Part shown: piece after piece, positions 1 to 11,570 of the stretch
Numbering within the stretch: position 1 is the first letter of the stretch
How the letters are laid out: the number at the start of each line of letters is the position of its first letter
Source: Neurospora intermedia
Taxonomy: Eukaryota > Ascomycota > Sordariomycetes > Sordariales > Sordariaceae
Length of the DNA: 64,000 nucleotides
Assembly (NCBI GenBank): GCA_037102815.1
Contig: BTPP01000003.1
Location: 4,464,001-4,528,000, forward strand
Direction: 5' to 3'
Position numbers and translations under genes: made by a program
Notes under the pieces: generated by a model
Seen by the model: the letters and a program-made list of their open reading frames with translations, nothing else
The model's database searches: none
Told to the model about the DNA's origin: nothing

Positions 1-1718
1 GGCACGTCCATCATTCACGGTCCCACCTGGTTTTGGCAGGCGGTAGGTCGGTGATCAGGCAAGTTCCGACGCTGTGCAGCTGTGCAGTGGACGGTGCAGG
101 CGAGCAGGCGCACAGCGCACGCACAGCACATCGCCTGGAGGTGGTGTTAAAGCACTGCCCTGGTTGACAGTGGGCCAATCAAGGAAAGGGGCGCAATTGC
201 TCGTAGAGGCAAGAGGCAGTGAAAGGTTCACCAGGAGCTCCCCCGTCGAACTATGTAGGTATGTACCATTTTCACTGCACATCATGGTTGGGACCCGTGT
301 CTCTCTCCCGCGGCTCTCCCTGGCAGCGAGACCTGGATCATCCGGATGGGTTGCGATTCCACAACGCCGGGTCGGCATCTCCAACACAAATTTTCTCGCT
401 AAATTGTGCGGATTGCTGTGGGACATGAGAAATTGACCAAACGAATCATGTGGCTATCGTTTGTGGCTTCCAAGTGATCGGCTCTGTGTGAGTCGCCTGT
501 GATTTTCGTCACGGCGAGTATTTGATGCGACGGTTCACCTCGCTATCGCAAGCCGAGATGCGTTGAAGATCCGACGAACCGGACTGGTCTCGAACGCATT
601 CCAGCGTTTTGCAACCTCATCTCGGGGGGCACCGGACAACCGACCACGCCTTGCCCAACGTCAGTCAATGTCCAAACGCCGAGCAGTCGAGCACAAAGTT
701 TGAGCGAGCGATAGTCATAAAAGTATTACGAAGGGCAAATCAATGTTCTTCATAAGCTCGGTCACTGGAGAGTGTTTGTGCACACCCTGCAACCCCTTGT
801 GCGCACACTCCTACACTACCGCGATGGTAGGAAAAAAAAAAAAAAAAAGACATGGTAGCCGCGCTGCCTCGTCTGATACCCAGCGGGCTCCCTGACGATC
901 TTTTATCAGTCCACACAAAGCGAGACGAAGCTTTGAACTGTGCTACATCAGCTGCCGGCGCGCTGTGTTCGGACAAAAACTCACTTTACATATTCTGATA
1001 ATATTTTGCGACACGTTCCGCTGTCTCTTTATGTGGCCGCCATGTCAAGCCGGTTGAGAGATGCTGCCTCCAGGGTGAGTGAAATACAGGGTCCTTGGCG
1101 AGCAATGTGTATGTTACCCTCCACAAAACTTCTGATGGGAACCAGAACGCTTGTGTTTGCCTCATATCACATGTTCTTCATGACAGAGAACATCATGAAA
1201 CTCGAAAGCAACGTGGTGATAATGAAGCCCGATGTTTGCCTCCAATGGATTATTAGACCTTTACGGCGCTTTCGGTCCGTAGGCAACAGAGCCTGGAGCG
1301 CATCAATGACCGGGCGGGCCGCGGCTTCAGAAGGGTATCAGTGATTTTCCATCTGGCAGCGACCGGTAGATCTACGCACTTGATCCTTGTTCAGGCGCCC
1401 AACCTACTGTGTTTATTGAGGCGACAGATGGTCTGGACTAGGTGCACCGCGGATACGCGGATATTAATGATCAAAAAGGGGAGTTAACCGCAACGACCCG
1501 CGTGGACCCTGATCTGTGATTAAACAGCATCGTCAACGGCTTCATCTTGGTGCGCAGCAAGCAGTAGAGCGTCTGGTTGCACTGCGTTTGCTTGCCACGG
1601 CTGCTATCCACGACGCATAACGTCTTCAAAGAATCCCGACCTTCGAGACACCCAGGCTACGGGATCTCTCATCTCCGAGTTACTTCAACGACAAGGCCAT
1701 CGAGAGCCATGATAAATC
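1..1718. other. Intergenic region upstream of the sterol dehydrogenase gene
   Basis: No convincing gene is visible. Several short ORFs overlap on both strands, but none has a family-like sequence or plausible splice joins. A run of 17 A lies at 832-848. The last few hundred bases probably hold the promoter and leader of the gene starting at 1719. A nine-codon upstream ORF (1709-1735) overlaps that start codon in another frame. Confidence 0.6.
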
Positions 1719-3435
1719 ATGGTGGAAGGACTTGATCTTTGGCTACTGAGCCTTGCAGTCGTTATCGTCGGCGCGCTTTGGGTCTATGGAGTCAACAGGA
1801 CCATGCGAACGGTGCCACCCGCAGCTCTGAAACTGTCACCCAGTTCCAATCGCTGGAGCAAGGAGTATATACGGGAGACATATGAACGGGTCAAAAAGAA
1901 CCCCGTCGATATCAAGAAACATCTCCCACCCAAGTTGGACAGACGGTACATCGTAGTGGGCGGTTCCGGTTAGTTTTTTCTTCTTGTTTTTACGAGTCAT
2001 GCCAGCTCCCAATTCCTCGTGCACGAAAAACATGAAAAGGGGTCATAATAACTGACACGCCACGATAGGTCTTGTAGGAGGTGACATTGTCTCACACTTG
2101 CTCGCTCGTGGACAGTCCGCGGAGAGTATCCGGATCGTTGACTTTGCTCCTCTTCGTCGTCCCCAGATTCTTGGTATGGCCAGCAAGGTTGAGGTCATCA
2201 AGACTGACATCACCTCCCCCGACTCGGTGAAAGCGGCCTTCTCCAAGCCGTGGCCTGCGTCTGTTGCAGGTCTTCCCCTGACCGTGTACCACACTGCCGC
2301 CGTGATCCGTCCTGGCGAACGGAGCATCAAGACCTATGACCGTGTCGCTCGCGTAAACGTCGGTGGTGCCTCCAACGTCCTGGCTGCTGCCAAGGAGGCC
2401 GGTGCTGACATTTTCATTGCCACGTCCTCGTCCTCCGTTGCCCTCAAGCCTATGAAGTTTTGGAAATGGCCTCTTCCCAGCTTGGCGAGTAACTATGTTC
2501 AAGTGTTCAATGAGGATGACTTCGATCAGCCGTTGAAGGCTCACGATGACTTCTTTGGCAACTGTGAGTCTCATCCTAAGCCCCGGTTGATGGGTGCACT
2601 GGTAATGAACTTTTTGCTGAACGATGGTTGAAATGGGATACAAGACGCTCGCGCCAAAGCCGAAGCTGAACGTCTGGTCTGCGCCGCCAACCAAGAAGGC
2701 TTCCGTACCGGCGTTGTCCGTCCCGGCAATGGTATCTTTGGAGATGTAGAGAACGACGTAACCTTTAGTCCTGCTCTCAAATTCGGTAGCATTGTCTCCT
2801 GGACGCCGCACGTCATCCAGTCAGTACACCCTGTGATTTTCTTCTTCCTTTTTTCTTTCCCTATCTCGAGATCCTCCGGCTCACGCCCTAACCACGCCTC
2901 TAGAAATTGGATCTCCTCCCGCAACGTCTCCATCGCCCATCTCCTCTTCGAAGCCGCACTCAACCCCTCCGTCCGCCCCGTCCCTCCCGCCTGCGCCGGC
3001 CGTCCCCTCCTCGTCACCGACCCCGGCCCGCCCATCGCCTTCCAAGACTTTTACACCTTGAGTAGCTTGCTCTCCATCACCCCCATCACCGAGACCTACC
3101 CGCCTCCCGTGCTCATGCTGATCTTGGCCTACGCCATCGAGGGCTGGGCTAACTTGATCATCAACTTCCCTGTCCTGACCAAGCTGTTTGGGTGGAAGGA
3201 GCCCACGGGGGATCTGGCTATGTTACAGCCGGCGGTGTTCACTGTGTCGGCGTACACGATTTGCGATGATTCCAGGGCGAGGAAGAGTGTGGAGGAGGGA
3301 GGAATTGGGTACAAGGGCGTTGCGGATACGTTATATGGGTTTTGTGAGCAGATGGCTGTGTGGAATGGAAGGGTTGAGAGGGGGGAGGTCGGGCCTTTAA
3401 AGGGTATGAAAATGGCTAAACCTGTTGGTGCATGA
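1719..3435 (+). CDS. Membrane-anchored 3-beta-HSD family (C-3 sterol dehydrogenase-like) oxidoreductase
   Basis: Predicted 483-aa NAD(P)-dependent dehydrogenase of the 3-beta-hydroxysteroid dehydrogenase/Erg26-like family. I place four exons: 1719-1968, 2069-2563, 2645-2819 and 2904-3435; all junctions have GT/AG ends and keep frame. Residues about 8-24 form a hydrophobic N-terminal segment, suggesting an ER-membrane anchor. A Rossmann glycine motif (VVGGSGLVGG) lies at about 79-88, split by intron 1. The catalytic Tyr and Lys (YARAK, Y249 and K253) span intron 2. The family oxidises 3-beta-hydroxyl groups of sterols, as in C-4 demethylation. However, true Erg26 starts almost directly with the Rossmann fold, whereas this protein has an extension of about 80 residues, so it is probably a fungal paralogue with another sterol-like substrate. 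The start ATG has A at -3 and G at +4. A nine-codon uORF (1709-1735) overlaps it and may lower translation. Confidence 0.88.
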
Positions 3436-4674
3436 ACGGATCTTGGCTGCCACTGGAGAGTTACAAACAAGAAAGAGAACTGATGAATTAGTGAGAAGAA
3501 AGGGATATAGGCGAGAAATTGTCTGTAAATGAAGAGGGACGAATGGCAGCCTGTTGGATAAATTTGAATGATGGTTACACCACATCTAGCATCTTGCTCC
3601 GGTCAAATTGCATATCGGCGACGAAGCCCCGAGACTTCAGGTCTGAAGGCAACACATACCTCTAGGTACGTAGGTACCTTTGGTAGCGTAATTCTGGAGC
3701 TTGCTGTCTTATACAAGCCCTTTCCTCAGTTTTATTTTGTCAAAAATGCAGTGTAGTGAACCGAAGGCCATCGAACGCCCGACAAGAGGGGCATGGCATG
3801 CACCGCACGGCAATGCAAGTCACCTACTAACCCTCTTGAGCTCACATATGTGCAACAAGATATATCGAGTATGCAATTACTTGGTATCTTTGTAATCCTC
3901 ATTACCTCTACAATGTCCCTCATGCAGCGTACATAGAACGGCTGTCCTCCGGATATATGCTCCCACGATCGCGATTTGTGATTCCGCGAGCTTGGCCCAG
4001 ATGTAAATGTCTATCTAAGGGTACCTGTTCCACGAACCTCGGGCTCACAAAGCGGGCATCTAGAGGTAACATAAAACTATTGATATCCAGCAGAGTCCAA
4101 TACCCCGGGATGCATCTCGGCCTCAACCGGCTATCGCCATAATATCCCGTATCTACCCAGCCGAGAACGGTTGTCAGGATAAACCAAGCAGCAGGTCAAA
4201 TCACACCTCGGGGTAGACTATCTATTATGCACGCCTCCCCGCGTCTTTGGTGCACCTTTTAACAGAATGAAACTCAAAGGGTTTCCTGGATCAAGGGAGG
4301 TATAATGGACTCTGGGAAATGTGCTCCCAAATTCTTACAACACAAATCGCAGTTTTGTAACGGCCTTTCCTAGCTAAAGCGAGTCGTGTTATTGGACTGT
4401 CCTTACTCGGTTTATTCTTACGACCACTGCGCTACCTACCTACCTCTACCTTCCTATACCCCTCTTGCGTCCACGTTTTTGCGCATCACTGCGGTCTTTC
4501 TGGCATTTCGAAGTTGTACAAGTCGTAATTTAATACCTAACAGCATCTGTACTAGTACGCAATTTCTTTCCAAGTGTAAGTCATTAAACTATACGCACAG
4601 TTTGTGTTTGTGGTAAACTTTGCAAATTACGATATAGACTCATGCATTGGATTAATTTTCACCAATCTTCTAAT
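3436..4674. other. Intergenic region between the sterol dehydrogenase gene and tRNA-Leu
   Basis: No gene is supported. It begins with the 3' UTR of the sterol dehydrogenase gene. A CTAC-type tetranucleotide tract lies near 4430-4455, a motif that recurs in intergenic DNA of this window. Confidence 0.55.
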
Positions 4675-4787
4675 GGCTGGATGGCCGAGCGGTCTAAGGC
4701 GCTAGACTCAAGAACATTCTTCTTCACCACCAGGTGAGGTGCATTCTAGTATCGCAAGATGCGTGGGTTCGAATCCCACTCCAGTCA
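4675..4787 (+). tRNA. tRNA-Leu(CAA) with a 31-nt intron
   Basis: A complete cloverleaf can be folded by eye. The acceptor stem GGCTGGA pairs with TCCAGTC, with one G-U pair, followed by discriminator A at 4787. The D-arm begins TGGCCGAGC, typical of leucine tRNAs. The anticodon stem CTAGA (4702-4706) pairs with TCTAG (4745-4749) and presents anticodon CAA at 4709-4711. An intron at about 4713-4743 sits one base 3' of the anticodon, the canonical position for nuclear tRNA introns. A long class II variable arm is present, and the T-arm/B box GGTTCGAATCC lies at 4766-4776. It should decode UUG. No CCA is encoded, as expected in eukaryotes. Confidence 0.95.
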
Positions 4788-5590
4788 ACTCTTTTTCCTT
4801 TTTCCCTTGGGGGCCTTTTCCGTCCGCTTGCTCCTTGGATTGATGACGGAATACTTTGACTTTTTTTTTTCGACTATCTCCGTGACAGATGGATGATGAG
4901 CTGGGGAATAGGTTGACATGTTTGCCTCGGGCGGTCGTTTTGCGTACCGCAATCACTCTCGAAAATGAGACCCGGAAAGACTTGTACGAGGCAGGGTAAA
5001 GAGTGTCAGAAAGCAGGTATGTCTCGTGCCCACCATATGATGTCAATCTCGAGGAGATATACGATAGCTACCTGCGAGACGTCACAGTGGGCCATGGAAA
5101 GACGTACGAGACGTGTTATGGCTAGGTAGAAACACATGACCAAGACCTTTTGTAGGATCTGAGTCTTCGTCAACATCATGTTATGTAGCTCGAAATGCAA
5201 GAGTGTCGATGAAAAAGTGTATTATATTGGACCTGTTCGGTATGTCCTTACGACCACTCGTCCAGTGGCCGAAGTAGAGAACAAGTAGTAGGTAAAAAGT
5301 AACTCAACGCATATAACAAAGGAAAGAGCTCGAGCAGGAAAACAGACCCGTCAATACTGGCTATTGTTGTCCAGTGAATTGACCAGCCATGGTGGAATGA
5401 AATGCAACGATGCGCCATTGGTATCATAGGAAAAGAGAAGCTGATGAAGCGCATAGCTAACCTCCCAAGGACAAACAAAACCCAGACCAAAAAAAAACAC
5501 AGAGCCATAACTCCCAGCGATGCCATGCAAAATGAAAAAGCAAACCTAGCCCCTAGTAAGAAATAGGGATCTCATCCAAGCAGCTCGATC
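4788..5590. other. Intergenic region between tRNA-Leu and the PPPDE gene
   Basis: No gene is supported. Apart from the Pol III terminator at its start, it probably carries the 3' UTR of the minus-strand PPPDE gene ending at 5591. Confidence 0.55.
4792..4796 (+). terminator. RNA polymerase III T5 terminator of tRNA-Leu
   Basis: Five consecutive T residues begin five bases after the tRNA end, a standard Pol III termination signal. A second T-run follows shortly after. Confidence 0.8.
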
Positions 5591-6613
5591 TTAAGAAGAA
5601 GTCGGTGCCCTCTCCGCAGGCGGTAGCGTTCTGCCAGCAGAATCTCTCGTAGCCACCGCCGCCGCCTTCCCCTTACCCTTCCCACTCTCGGCCCCCCCTT
5701 CATCATCTCGATATTGCCCCTCATCCACCCTCTCATTACCATTACCGATATTATATGTCGTCGATGCCAGTTCGCGGTCTCTTTCCCTCCCTAGATCAAC
5801 AAGTGTAGGCGACTCCCCCGAACTGCTCAACATCCTCGACCGCTCGTCCGCCAACAACTCCTCTTCATCTTCCTCCCTCGCAGCTCTTTTCCTTTCCTCT
5901 CTCGCTGCCCTCCTCTCCTCTCTTTTGTCCCGCCCACCACTGTTTCCATGTTGTCCACCGTTTCCGCGCCCATTACCGCCATGATCCACGTCATCAACCA
6001 GCTCGCCGTCCGCAGTATCATACTCGGGAACCTCGATCCAATCCTTGGGCACCATGCACGGCAGAGCCACGCCGATGCTGGCGGCACGATTCAGCCATGC
6101 CGGCCCGGGCAGCCCCGTCAGCTTCTGACACAGGTGCGACGTAAAGTGGTTGCAGTTCTTCGTCAACAGGTTGTAGGCGGTCCCGAGAAACTCTTCGGAC
6201 GCTTCGCGGATGATGGCGTCGATCTCGGCCGGCGTCGCGAGCGTGAAGCCGTGCAAGAGCTCGCACCGGAAGGTGCCCCCTGGCGGCTCGGTGCGGGGCG
6301 CCGTCCAGTAGACACCCGTCTTGCCTCGGTGTGCGTGGCCACCGTAGGCGTATTCGCGGCCGTTAATGACGACGCCGGAATGGAGGAGGGAGGTTCCGAG
6401 GAACCAGAGGGTCGAGGAGATGCGGCCGGGCTTGAAGAGCAAAAGAAGAGAGCTGGTTAGTACCGATCGTAGCCATGGGGGAGATGTTCAAAGGCGGAGA
6501 AGATTGGAACGTACCGGCAGGAGATCGTAGACGTTGATGAGGATCTCGGTCTTTGGAATTGCTAGGGTCGATCTGTGTGGCCTTGCTGGCTTGTGCGACT
6601 TCTTGCTTGACAT
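5591..6613 (-). CDS. PPPDE (DeSI-type) thiol peptidase domain protein
   Basis: Predicted 312-aa protein in two exons, 6613-6515 and 6430-5591, joined across an 84-nt intron with donor GTACGT and a CTAAC branch point. The start gives MSSKKSHKPARP. The first about 160 residues form a PPPDE domain: a short beta-strand region (ILINVYDLLPPGRISS), the catalytic-type histidine in LLHSGV (H50), the strand pair around EYAYGGH, and the catalytic-type cysteine in KNCNHFT (C126). Proteins with this fold include the DeSI desumoylating or deubiquitinating isopeptidases; which modifier this one acts on cannot be told from sequence. The remaining about 150 residues are low-complexity, Gly/Asn-rich and then strongly charged (REERRAAREERKR), probably disordered. 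Both catalytic residues are intact, so it looks active. Confidence 0.9.
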
Positions 6614-7991
6614 GGTGACGACGGTTCGTAGAGGCACTCCCCCGCTCAGATGGACAAAATGGAGGACCTGAGACGGGAATGTTGGGACTCGTCGAACGGG
6701 CGGGAGTAAGCAGTTAAACTCGGTTGCTGAGAAAGCTCGATCACTGCTTAATATGGCGCATGCGGCTCCCGAATTTGGCGATTCAAGACAGGTCGCGAAC
6801 CCTTGGGGACAAAAAGCTATTCAGCCCCCAACCGCTCGATCAGCGCTTATGACGGAGGTCGATGGAAATAGGCTGGAGGCGAAACGACGGGATACGCACG
6901 ATGCGGTTGGGAAGACGGACGCTTTCAGCAGGCAACAATGAAGGCCGGACGGAAAATGGACACGTAGACGGAGATAGGTAATGTCTGGATGTATTGTCTG
7001 GAGAGGCACTCAGCTATAGGATGCAAATGTACGCGTAAATAACTGGTTAAATGACTACCCGAAATGCTTCCAATTTGCTTGATCTGGGGTGTTTGTACGA
7101 CGACATGGCAGCAGATCTCGCACCTTTGCGGCTGGCAGCTGCGTCGAAGGGCCATACGCTATGCGAACAGGTGCTGGGGTGGCTGTCGCAGAGCGTCATC
7201 ACACTAGACAGCAGGGGCAGGGGAGCCGCCTGTGAGAACGCTGGACCCCGCTCAGGGCGAGGGCCTGAATCGGTGAATCGATCTTCCAGGACGGGCAAAA
7301 AACCAAGACACCCCACTCGAGCTGCCCGCTGGATGGAATGGGACGGGACGGGACTGACTGACACAATCCATGTGTTTTGTTTGGGCTTTGGGCGGAGTTT
7401 TCAAACAAGGGCTGATAAAATTTTGCATTTGCCCTTTTCCTTCCGTGATCTTTTTGGAACAGCCAATTCTCGCAAACAAGAAAACCCCCAAAACAAAATA
7501 CCACTTGTCCTTGCAATTTGACAACGTTGGTTCTTGTTACCCTTGTTGCTCTTTTTTCTTTTCAAACAATCAATCTTGGACCATCAAGCGATCGACCATT
7601 ACCAAACAACTCCCAGGGAAGGAAGCCGGCTTTGAGACATTGACTTGTCTTTCTTAGCGGCTCGTTGTTGCAGATTTGCCTTTTACCTTCCTCTTTCTTT
7701 TTTCACACTTTTTACCGAAACGTTGTGTATTTTTTGGGCGGGGGTAGTAAGCCTTTCAGCCCACTGGCAACCGTCAAAACGTCTTCTCACCTAGGGCTCC
7801 GATCCCTATTTTTCGCTTCTCAACCCTCCTCTTTACCCCTCCTCCGAACCAAAGTCGCAGCAGCTGTCGCTAGCTCCAGCTCTCGCAGCTTCCGCTCTGC
7901 CTCTTTCCCCCTCTCGCTTCCTCCAAACAGAAAAGGGCTTGACTGCACCTTCGTCTACATCTCCACCCGTTCTTATAGCAAACGGAACAAG
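6614..7991. other. Divergent promoter region between the PPPDE gene and OLA1
   Basis: The two flanking genes are divergent, so this interval holds both promoters. The OLA1-proximal part is strongly pyrimidine-rich (about 7660-7970) and has no ATG for roughly 600 bases before the OLA1 start, as expected for the leader of a highly translated fungal gene. Short ORFs at 6.8-7.6 kb show no coding character. Confidence 0.6.
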
Positions 7992-9562
7992 ATGCCTCCC
8001 AAGAAGCAGGTCGTGGAGGAGAAGATCCTCCTGGGCCGTCCCGGCAACAACCTGAAGAGCGGCATTGTGGGTTGCGCCTAGGTTAGGCTCCATCTCCCCA
8101 ACCCCGCTGACACTGTTCTCGATGCCGATTCTAGGTTGGACTGGCAAACGTCGGCAAGTCCACGCTCTTCCAGGCCATCACCAAGTGCAACCTTGGTAAC
8201 CCTGCCGTAAGCGACCCTCTTCCTCCCGCTCCCACGCTCGCGACCCTGGCGACGACAGCGACGATGATGATGATGATGACGACCGGAAACTAACACGACC
8301 ACCCGCGCGCCAGAACTTCCCCTATGCCACCATTGACCCCGAGGAGGCCCGCGTCATCGTTCCCGATGAGCGCTTCGACTGGCTGTGCGAGAAGTACCAG
8401 CCCAAGTCGCGCGTCCCCGCCAACTTGACTGTCTACGATATCGCTGGTCTTACCCGCGGTGCCTCCACCGGCGCTGGTCTCGGCAATGCTTTCTTGTCTC
8501 ACATCCGCGCCGTCGATGCCATCTTCCAGGTTGTCCGCGCTTTCGATGATGCCGAGATTATCCACGTCGAGGGTGATGTCAACCCCACCCGTGATCTCGA
8601 CATCATCAGCGAGGAGCTTCGTCTCAAGGATATCGAGTTCGTCGAGAAAGCCCTCGAGAACCAGAAGAAGAAGACCCGCCAGGGCGGTCAGTCTCTTCAG
8701 ATGAAGCAGTGGAAGGAGGAAGAGGCCACTATCGAGAAGATCTTGGCCCACCTCAAGGACGGCAAGGAGGTCCGCAAGGGCACCTGGGGTCCCAAGGAGG
8801 TAAGCAACATTTTCCTCATCTACATAACCCCCCCAAGCCTTGAATGATGATAAAAGGCCCAAGGCCTGAATTATAAACCCAGCTCTTCGATTCCTCTATG
8901 AGGATCCATGAGACAAAAACTTTATCCTGACACACCCTCCATCCATCACTATGCATCATGTTTCGTTATTGGTAATCGAAACATCTGCTAACTCTGCATG
9001 ATTTCAGATCGAGGTCATCAACCCTCTCTTCCTTTTGACTGCCAAGCCTGTCGTCTACCTCGTCAACCTTTCCGAGCGTGACTACATCCGCAAGAAGAAC
9101 AAGCATCTTCCCGCGATCGCCGCCTGGATCAACGAGCACGCCAAGGGTGATCCCATCATTCCCCTCTCGGTCTCCTTCGAGGAGCGCCTCACCCGGTTCG
9201 AGACCGAGGCCGAGGCTGCCGAGGAGTGCAAGAAGGTTGGCGCCGAGTCTGCTTTGCCCAAGATTATTATCCAGATGCGCAAGGCCCTCAACCTTGGCTC
9301 CTTCTTCACCACGGGTCCCGATGAGGTCCGCCAGTGGACCATCCGTAACGGCACCAAGGCTCCCCAGGCCGCTGGTGTCATTCACACTGATTTCGAGAAG
9401 ACCTTCATTCAGGCTGTCGTCTACAACTACAACGTCCTCAGGGAGCTCGGTGGTGACGAAGCCGAGGTCAAGGCCAAGGGCAAGGTCATGACCAAGGGCA
9501 AGGATTACGTTGTTGAGGATGGTGATATCATCCTCTTCAAGGCCGGTGCTGCCAAGAGCTAA
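7992..9562 (+). CDS. OLA1: Obg-like ATPase 1 (YchF/OLA1 family)
   Basis: Predicted 395 aa, matching the family length of about 394-396. Four exons: 7992-8066, 8135-8206, 8314-8799 and 9008-9562, all with consensus splice ends. The P-loop GLANVGKST is at residues 27-35, just after the first intron; the switch II motif is DIAGLTRG; the NxxE motif NLSE, which replaces the GTPase NKxD and favours ATP, lies in [12 protein letters not shown] helical hairpin insert ([16 protein letters not shown]) and a C-terminal TGS domain follow (from about residue 300). The family is cytosolic, binds ribosomes and acts in stress response and translational control. Codons are strongly C-ending, suggesting high expression, and the leader lacks upstream ATGs. 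Intron 3 is 208 nt, longer than most here; intron 2 contains a short GAT repeat. Confidence 0.97.
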
Positions 9563-11570
9563 ACGATAGACGTAAATTGTCAATACACATGAATGATGAA
9601 ATCCCAAATTACCTGGCTTCCTATCTTAGATGTGTTCGCTTCCTGAATCTATACTCGTCTTGAGTATTCTTTGAGCATGTACATCCTGTCTTGATATGGT
9701 TGTTGCCTTTGAAGTTTTTTCAAGTAGTTTGATGGGTATGTCGTACATAGGTTCATTTCACTCAATTGACATGAGCACCGTTTGTTTGTTTGCCACTTGA
9801 TTTTCTTAATAATCCATACCTCCATGTTAGTACCTCGCATTACTGCCGACTGTAGACCCTGTGCCGGTCTAGTCAAATGTCAGATGGTGCTCGTCAATCG
9901 CAAATTCTCCTTTCTCGCGCCCTCATGTACTAAGAGTTCTCGCAAAGGATTGAACTTTCAAAAGTTCCTCCCAAGAATCATCAAACTGTAACTGGATCAC
10001 ACCTGCCGTGATATCAAGACTAATCAGTATACCACTCTCCAGGTACAAGGTTTTCATTTATACTAACGTCCACCTCGCTGTGAGACATGTACACAGCAGG
10101 GACTGTGATAACACATGTCAACATCTGTTAAGATAATCCAGGTTCCATCTCGTCATTGGTCTTTCAACCTATGTTATTGCATGTAAGAGCTCCTACCCAT
10201 CCAGTCATACGAGTACATAATCTGACAGTCACAGTGAGCCAGCAACTTCCGAATATAATAGATATAGACCTGGACCTCCATAATTTCCGTCGAAGAAATT
10301 GAGGTGACGCACAAATATTCCCCGGGATCATGATGTCTCGTGAAGCCGGCGAAGCTGAGGGTAGAGGGGTAGAGGTAAGTATGGAAGACCAACTACGACC
10401 AGTCAACATAAGAGCAAAGTGGTGGACCAGGAGGGGAGTGGGTGTAATGGAAGAGGGCCTCACAATATATATTTGTAAAAGAGAGAGAGAGAGAGGGGGG
10501 GGAAGGAAAGATGGAGAAAGAGAAGACTAGTTAATGAGAGACGAGCAAAGGCGATTACAAAATTATACGATCAAAAACCAAGTGGAGGAACCCGAGCTCG
10601 ACAATAGGCGGCCAGGTACACCTCACTGGAATTAGGCATCGACGTTAATTCAAGGCCATGACATAATTATTCAGAGCCGGACTCGAGAAATCCTCATCAA
10701 AAAAGGGAGAAACAGACGAAGAAGAGGGCAGTCTATACGAGTTAGAGGTCGGCTTTGTTGAACAACCACACATAAGTCTTGCTTCACCATTCCAGTGAAT
10801 TGGTCGGTCCCAAGGCTACTGAGATTTATGGGCTGCAGTATGTAGTTGTTGACGGTGGGGTTGGAGGCGAGGTATCTAGTATCCTGTCATTGATGGATAT
10901 TTGTGTTATTCGGATATTCAGACCAGTACAAGAGTCACGATAATGTGTTCAGCTGGATGGACATCACACACCGAGATTGTATACCTCATGTCTGGCTGTG
11001 TTATGGTATTTGATGTATGTGGTATGTATGGTATATGCAAATTTCCCTCCTTACCCCCCCGGGCATCATGATGAACCAGTCATTTCCCTAATCCGGGATT
11101 TTTGGCGCCCTTCTTTCTTTCTTTCTTCCATTCTTGTTCTTGATGACAAAGGAAAATTGGTATGCTACATGAAAATGCAAATGCTGAGACCACCCATTTT
11201 AAACCCATGCTGTTGCCCTGTCTTGAACTCCGTTGAAAAAAGAAGCCAAAAAGCCAAACGCAAAATCTCTTCGCCAACAACCAGGTTGAAGAAAGATGGT
11301 GATGAAGAAGATGAAGAAGATGTTGATGAAGAAAAGGGAGTGAAGTGCCAGACTTTTATCCCATATACCGTTTCTCTCTTCTTTTCCTCCATTAGCGGGA
11401 AGAAAAGGAGCAAAGGGGAGTATCACGTTCGACTGAGTGAACTGAAGAAACCCGTTCTTCAACTTCACACAAGTCGAGATGATGATGATGATGATGCCAG
11501 ATCAATACCGCCCCTTGTACCAGGCCCCTTTTCCATTCCCGTTCACACTCAACCGTGCCGCAAGTTCAAC
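9563..11570. other. Convergent intergenic region after OLA1
   Basis: The flanking genes converge, so this 2-kb region carries both 3' ends. I see no gene. It includes a GA dinucleotide tract at 10481-10494 and an imperfect GAT/GAA tract at about 11294-11330. Confidence 0.55.
10481..10494. repeat. GA dinucleotide microsatellite
   Basis: About seven GA units followed by a G-run, in non-coding DNA. Confidence 0.9.

Noticed and set aside
940-1344. 134-codon plus-strand ORF near the window start
   Set aside because: No conserved motif and no neighbouring exons with plausible splice joins.
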